Shown piece by piece: positions 6,864-8,988 of a stretch of DNA of 8,988 nt (within the stretch, counting starts at the first letter, position 1; each line of letters begins with the position of its first letter). This DNA is from Polynucleobacter sp. (lineage in GTDB: Bacteria > Pseudomonadota > Gammaproteobacteria > Burkholderiales > Burkholderiaceae). Location: the NCBI GenBank assembly GCA_020059445.1, contig JAGVCB010000197.1, forward strand, positions 1 through 8,988, read 5' to 3'. The notes under the pieces were generated by a model. The model worked only from the letters and a program-made list of their open reading frames with translations, had not been told where the DNA came from and made no database searches. The translations under genes were made by a program, and so were the position numbers.

Positions 6864-7769
6864 ATGCGCGTCTTCATCATTACCGGAATCTCTGGCTCAG
6901 GCAAATCAGTTGCCCTGAATGCCCTTGAAGATGCCGGATATGATTGCGTCGATAACCTACCGGTCGACTTCATTCATGATTTAGTTCAGTCTCTCAGTAA
7001 ACAAGGCAGAGAAAAATTAGCCGTTGCTGTTGACGCCCGTCGCGGACAGTCTATCAAAGAACTCCCAGCCATCATTGAACAGTTAAAACAAAATCACGAT
7101 GTGCGCGTTCTATTTTTAAATTCAAACACAGAAACTTTGGTACAGCGCTTCTCAGAAACGCGCAGAAGACATCCGCTATCAAAGCCTGATGACAACAGAA
7201 CTCCTCAGGTTGCATTGATTGATGCCATCGAAAAAGAGCGTTTACTTTTGGCTGATCTTGCAGAGACTGCGCACAATATTGATACAAGTCACATCAAAGC
7301 ACACACACTTAGATCTTGGATACAAGATCTTTTAAAAGATGAACGTCCAGGCTTAACGATTTTGTTTGAGTCATTTGGATTCAAGCACGGCGTACCAAGA
7401 GATGCGGATTTGGTTTTTGACGTTCGATGTCTACCAAACCCTCACTACGATCCACATTTAAGACCATTAACGGGTAACGACCCTGAGGTAGCTAACTTCT
7501 TGAGAGAGCACCCAGAGGTTCAAGCGATGGGCGATGACATTCGTCGCTTCATTGAAACCTGGTTACCAAAGTACCAAGCCGATAGAAGAAGTTATTTAAC
7601 CATTGCCATTGGCTGCACAGGCGGACAACATCGCTCAGTTTATTTGGTGAATTGCTTATTTCATTATTTCAAAAAGAAATCTCAAGCGCTTGCTGGAGAT
7701 GACTTACATTTACTCATTCGCCATCGCGAACTAGATCTAAATTCTTTAAAAAAAGAGACATCGGCTTAG
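6864..7769 (+). CDS. rapZ: RapZ, P-loop nucleotide-binding regulatory protein (YvcJ family)
   Basis: In E. coli RapZ binds ATP and glucosamine 6-phosphate and delivers the small RNA GlmZ to RNase E, controlling GlmS; elsewhere its RNA target is often unknown. The 301-aa protein (E. coli 284) has an N-terminal P-loop domain with Walker A GISGSGKS (8-15), 'EDAGYDCVDNLP', and a possible second acidic motif, VAVDARRGQ (D57). 'FESFGFKHGVPRDADLVFDVR' marks the C-terminal domain, which contains 'LPNPHYDPHLRPLTG' and G250-C-T-G-G-Q-H-R-S (RNA- and ligand-binding core in E. coli). The final residues after RHREL differ from the basic EKRKP end of E. coli RapZ. The ATG is 1 nt after the hprK stop with no ribosome binding site. 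The last 56 bp overlap the antisense end of mutY. Confidence 0.95.
   Translation: MRVFIITGISGSGKSVALNALEDAGYDCVDNLPVDFIHDLVQSLSKQGREKLAVAVDARRGQSIKELPAIIEQLKQNHDVRVLFLNSNTETLVQRFSETRRRHPLSKPDDNRTPQVALIDAIEKERLLLADLAETAHNIDTSHIKAHTLRSWIQDLLKDERPGLTILFESFGFKHGVPRDADLVFDVRCLPNPHYDPHLRPLTGNDPEVANFLREHPEVQAMGDDIRRFIETWLPKYQADRRSYLTIAIGCTGGQHRSVYLVNCLFHYFKKKSQALAGDDLHLLIRHRELDLNSLKKETSA
7311..7340. repeat. Overlapping inverted repeats inside rapZ
   Basis: AGATCTTG (7311-7318) and CAAGATCT (7323-7330) form a perfect 8-bp inverted repeat around GATA. The second arm overlaps a 14-bp perfect palindrome, ATCTTTTAAAAGAT (7327-7340). The two hairpins exclude each other. They lie within well-formed rapZ coding sequence and are AT-rich, so a functional role is uncertain. 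Confidence 0.3.
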
Positions 7770-8757
7770 GTAAGCCCAAGCCACCAACATCATTCAATAC
7801 GAACCACTGTTGATTCTCTTTTAAACGAACATTCTTTTTTAAATGTACTTTGATAGGCTTGATGGTCATCTGACGATGTGTGAGCACATGCTTGAATGCA
7901 GGCATCGCCTGACAAAGCTCTTCAGACTGCTCTTGGCTCTCTGGAAAACACCACAACCCAGCCCAAATTCCCTTATCAGGTCTTTTTTCTAATAAGACTT
8001 TGTTTTTGCGGATCATTACCCACCAAGTCATATCAATTTTTTCAACCTTGACCTTTTTCACTTTCAAAGGAATTTGATTCACTCGACCGGTCAAATGTGC
8101 AACACATGACTTCTTAAATGGGCATGAACCATTTTGAGGATCAATACATGCGGGTTGATATTGGGTACAGTGGGTAGCTCCAAAATCCATCAGACCTTGC
8201 GTATATGCAATCAGATCGGATTTTTTATGCGGCAATAAACTTTCCGCATGAGCCCATAACTGATTGATATTTAGAGTCTTAGTCAAATCCTGATCAAAAC
8301 CCCAAATTCTTGCTAACACTCTTTTTACATTGCCGTCCAAGATGGCAGCTCTTTTGCCATATGCAAATACCGCAACTGCTGCCGCTGTTGATCTTCCAAT
8401 ACCCGGCAAAGACTCCAATGTTTTAGGGTTGCTTGGAAAGACTCCATCGTGATCAGTCATCACGGATTGCGCACACCGATGTAAATTTCTGGCACGCGTG
8501 TAATAACCCATACCGCTCCATTGCGCCAAAACTTCATCGACCGTTGCAGACCCCAAGCGCTCAACGCTGGGAAATATTTTCAAGAACTCATCGTAACGAT
8601 TTAGAACAGTTGAAACCTGCGTTTGCTGCAACATGATTTCTGATAGCCAAACACGGTACGCAGTTCTATTTTTTTGCCACGGCAAATCATGGCGACCTAA
8701 TTTTTTTTGCCAATCAATCAGATCTTGTGTGAAGTTTTTAACTTCTGTAAATTTCAT
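7714..8757 (-). CDS. mutY: MutY, adenine DNA glycosylase
   Basis: MutY removes adenine paired opposite 8-oxoguanine, preventing G:C to T:A mutations. Using ATG at 8757 gives 347 aa (E. coli 350). The HhH-GPD glycosylase domain has the catalytic E40 in SEIMLQQTQV, the helix-hairpin-helix LPGIGRSTA (117-125) and D141 in ILDGNVKRVL. The [4Fe-4S] cysteines are C197, C204, C212 and C218. The spacing is C-x6-C-x7-C-x5-C, with the middle gap longer than the usual x2. A C-terminal NUDIX-like domain, which recognises 8-oxoG, includes 'KRPDKGIWAGLWCFPE' and 'GLPKPM'. The start overlaps the mutM stop as TAATG; an in-frame ATG at 8772 would add MSEKV and overlap mutM by 16 nt, and neither start has a Shine-Dalgarno. 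The 3' end overlaps rapZ by 56 bp, tail to tail. Confidence 0.94.
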   Translation of the reverse strand: MKFTEVKNFTQDLIDWQKKLGRHDLPWQKNRTAYRVWLSEIMLQQTQVSTVLNRYDEFLKIFPSVERLGSATVDEVLAQWSGMGYYTRARNLHRCAQSVMTDHDGVFPSNPKTLESLPGIGRSTAAAVAVFAYGKRAAILDGNVKRVLARIWGFDQDLTKTLNINQLWAHAESLLPHKKSDLIAYTQGLMDFGATHCTQYQPACIDPQNGSCPFKKSCVAHLTGRVNQIPLKVKKVKVEKIDMTWWVMIRKNKVLLEKRPDKGIWAGLWCFPESQEQSEELCQAMPAFKHVLTHRQMTIKPIKVHLKKNVRLKENQQWFVLNDVGGLGLPKPMSLFLKNLDLVRDGE

Positions 8758-8988
8758 TACTTTTTCTGACATTTAGAACAAAAGTATGTGGATCGTTGCC
8801 CCTGAACTATTTGCTTGATGGGAGCTTTGCACTTAACGCACGGCAATCCACAGCGATCATAAACTTTTGTTTGCAACATGAAGTGCCCGGGATTGCCGTC
8901 ACTGTTCACAAAATCTTTCAAGCTACTGCCACCCGCTTTGATCGCACGACTCAAGGTGTCCTTGATGGCCAATGCCAACATCGAAGCC
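8757..8988 (-). CDS. mutM: MutM (Fpg), formamidopyrimidine-DNA glycosylase, C-terminal part (partial)
   Basis: MutM excises 8-oxoguanine and ring-opened purines from DNA and cleaves the strand; with MutY it forms the GO repair system. Only the last 77 codons or so lie in the window; the gene runs off the right edge on the minus strand, and the full protein is normally about 270-275 aa. The segment has '[19 protein letters not shown]' followed by the C-terminal zinc finger C-V-K-C, 16 residues, C-S-K-C. It ends '[13 protein letters not shown]'; the QR-S-T-[YF] turn is the DNA-contacting zinc-finger loop. Cysteine number and spacing (C-x2-C-x16-C-x2-C) are exactly canonical. Its TAA stop overlaps the downstream mutY ATG by 1 nt, which implies co-transcription and likely translational coupling. 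Confidence 0.95.
   Translation of the reverse strand, partial: ASMLALAIKDTLSRAIKAGGSSLKDFVNSDGNPGHFMLQTKVYDRCGLPCVKCKAPIKQIVQGQRSTYFCSKCQKK

Noticed and set aside
7755..7776. GGCTTA-GG-TAAGCC hairpin at the rapZ/mutY junction, near a run of seven A/T, as a terminator
   Set aside because: On the minus strand the T run begins 8 nt after the stem and lies inside mutY codons; on the plus strand no T run follows. The short stem may still affect RNA ends, but it is not a standard terminator.
1..8988. Mobile elements, CRISPR arrays, tRNA/rRNA, toxin-antitoxin or a new multi-gene system
   Set aside because: Every gene belongs to a known core family, codon use looks even throughout, and no terminal repeats, spacer arrays or RNA gene structures were seen.

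Overview
The window is a dense, gene-complete stretch of bacterial chromosome of moderate to low GC (AT-rich third positions are common). The gene order, the HPr kinase inside a PTS-Ntr cluster, and the rapZ-mutY-mutM junction point to a betaproteobacterium of the Burkholderiales. The low GC and tight packing resemble small freshwater Burkholderiaceae such as Polynucleobacter. That genus-level guess is an inference from memory, not from a database match.

Layout, left to right. The last codons of uvrA (nucleotide excision repair) end at 110. A plus-strand block then runs to 7769 almost without gaps: kdsD and kdsC (two steps of Kdo synthesis), lptC, lptA and lptB (LPS transport bridge and its ATPase), rpoN (sigma-54), hpf (ribosome hibernation), ptsN (EIIA-Ntr), hprK (HPr kinase/phosphorylase) and rapZ (ATP-binding regulatory protein). 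Most junctions are 1-5 nt gaps or 1-4 nt overlaps. The exceptions are 55 nt before rpoN and 38 nt before ptsN, which carry probable internal promoters, and 10 nt before hpf, which carries the clearest Shine-Dalgarno sequence. On the minus strand, converging on rapZ, lie mutY and the C-terminal end of mutM. Both belong to the 8-oxoguanine (GO) repair system, and they are joined by a TAATG stop/start overlap. The 3' ends of rapZ and mutY overlap tail to tail by 56 bp.

The genes form three functional groups: outer-membrane LPS assembly (kdsD to lptB), nitrogen/PTS and global regulation (rpoN to rapZ), and oxidative DNA repair (mutY, mutM). No mobile element, CRISPR array, tRNA or rRNA was seen, nor any convincing intrinsic terminator, and no stretch above 60 bases lacks a gene.

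I found no new multi-gene system. The points most worth a second look are regulatory and structural: (a) perfect inverted repeats that straddle the -10 elements immediately before rpoN and ptsN, so that read-through mRNA could fold a hairpin at the start codon while mRNA from the local promoter could not; (b) -10 hexamers so close to the start codons of kdsD, rpoN and ptsN that their transcripts would be leaderless or nearly so; (c) a widened cysteine spacing in the MutY iron-sulfur loop; (d) the rapZ/mutY overlap.
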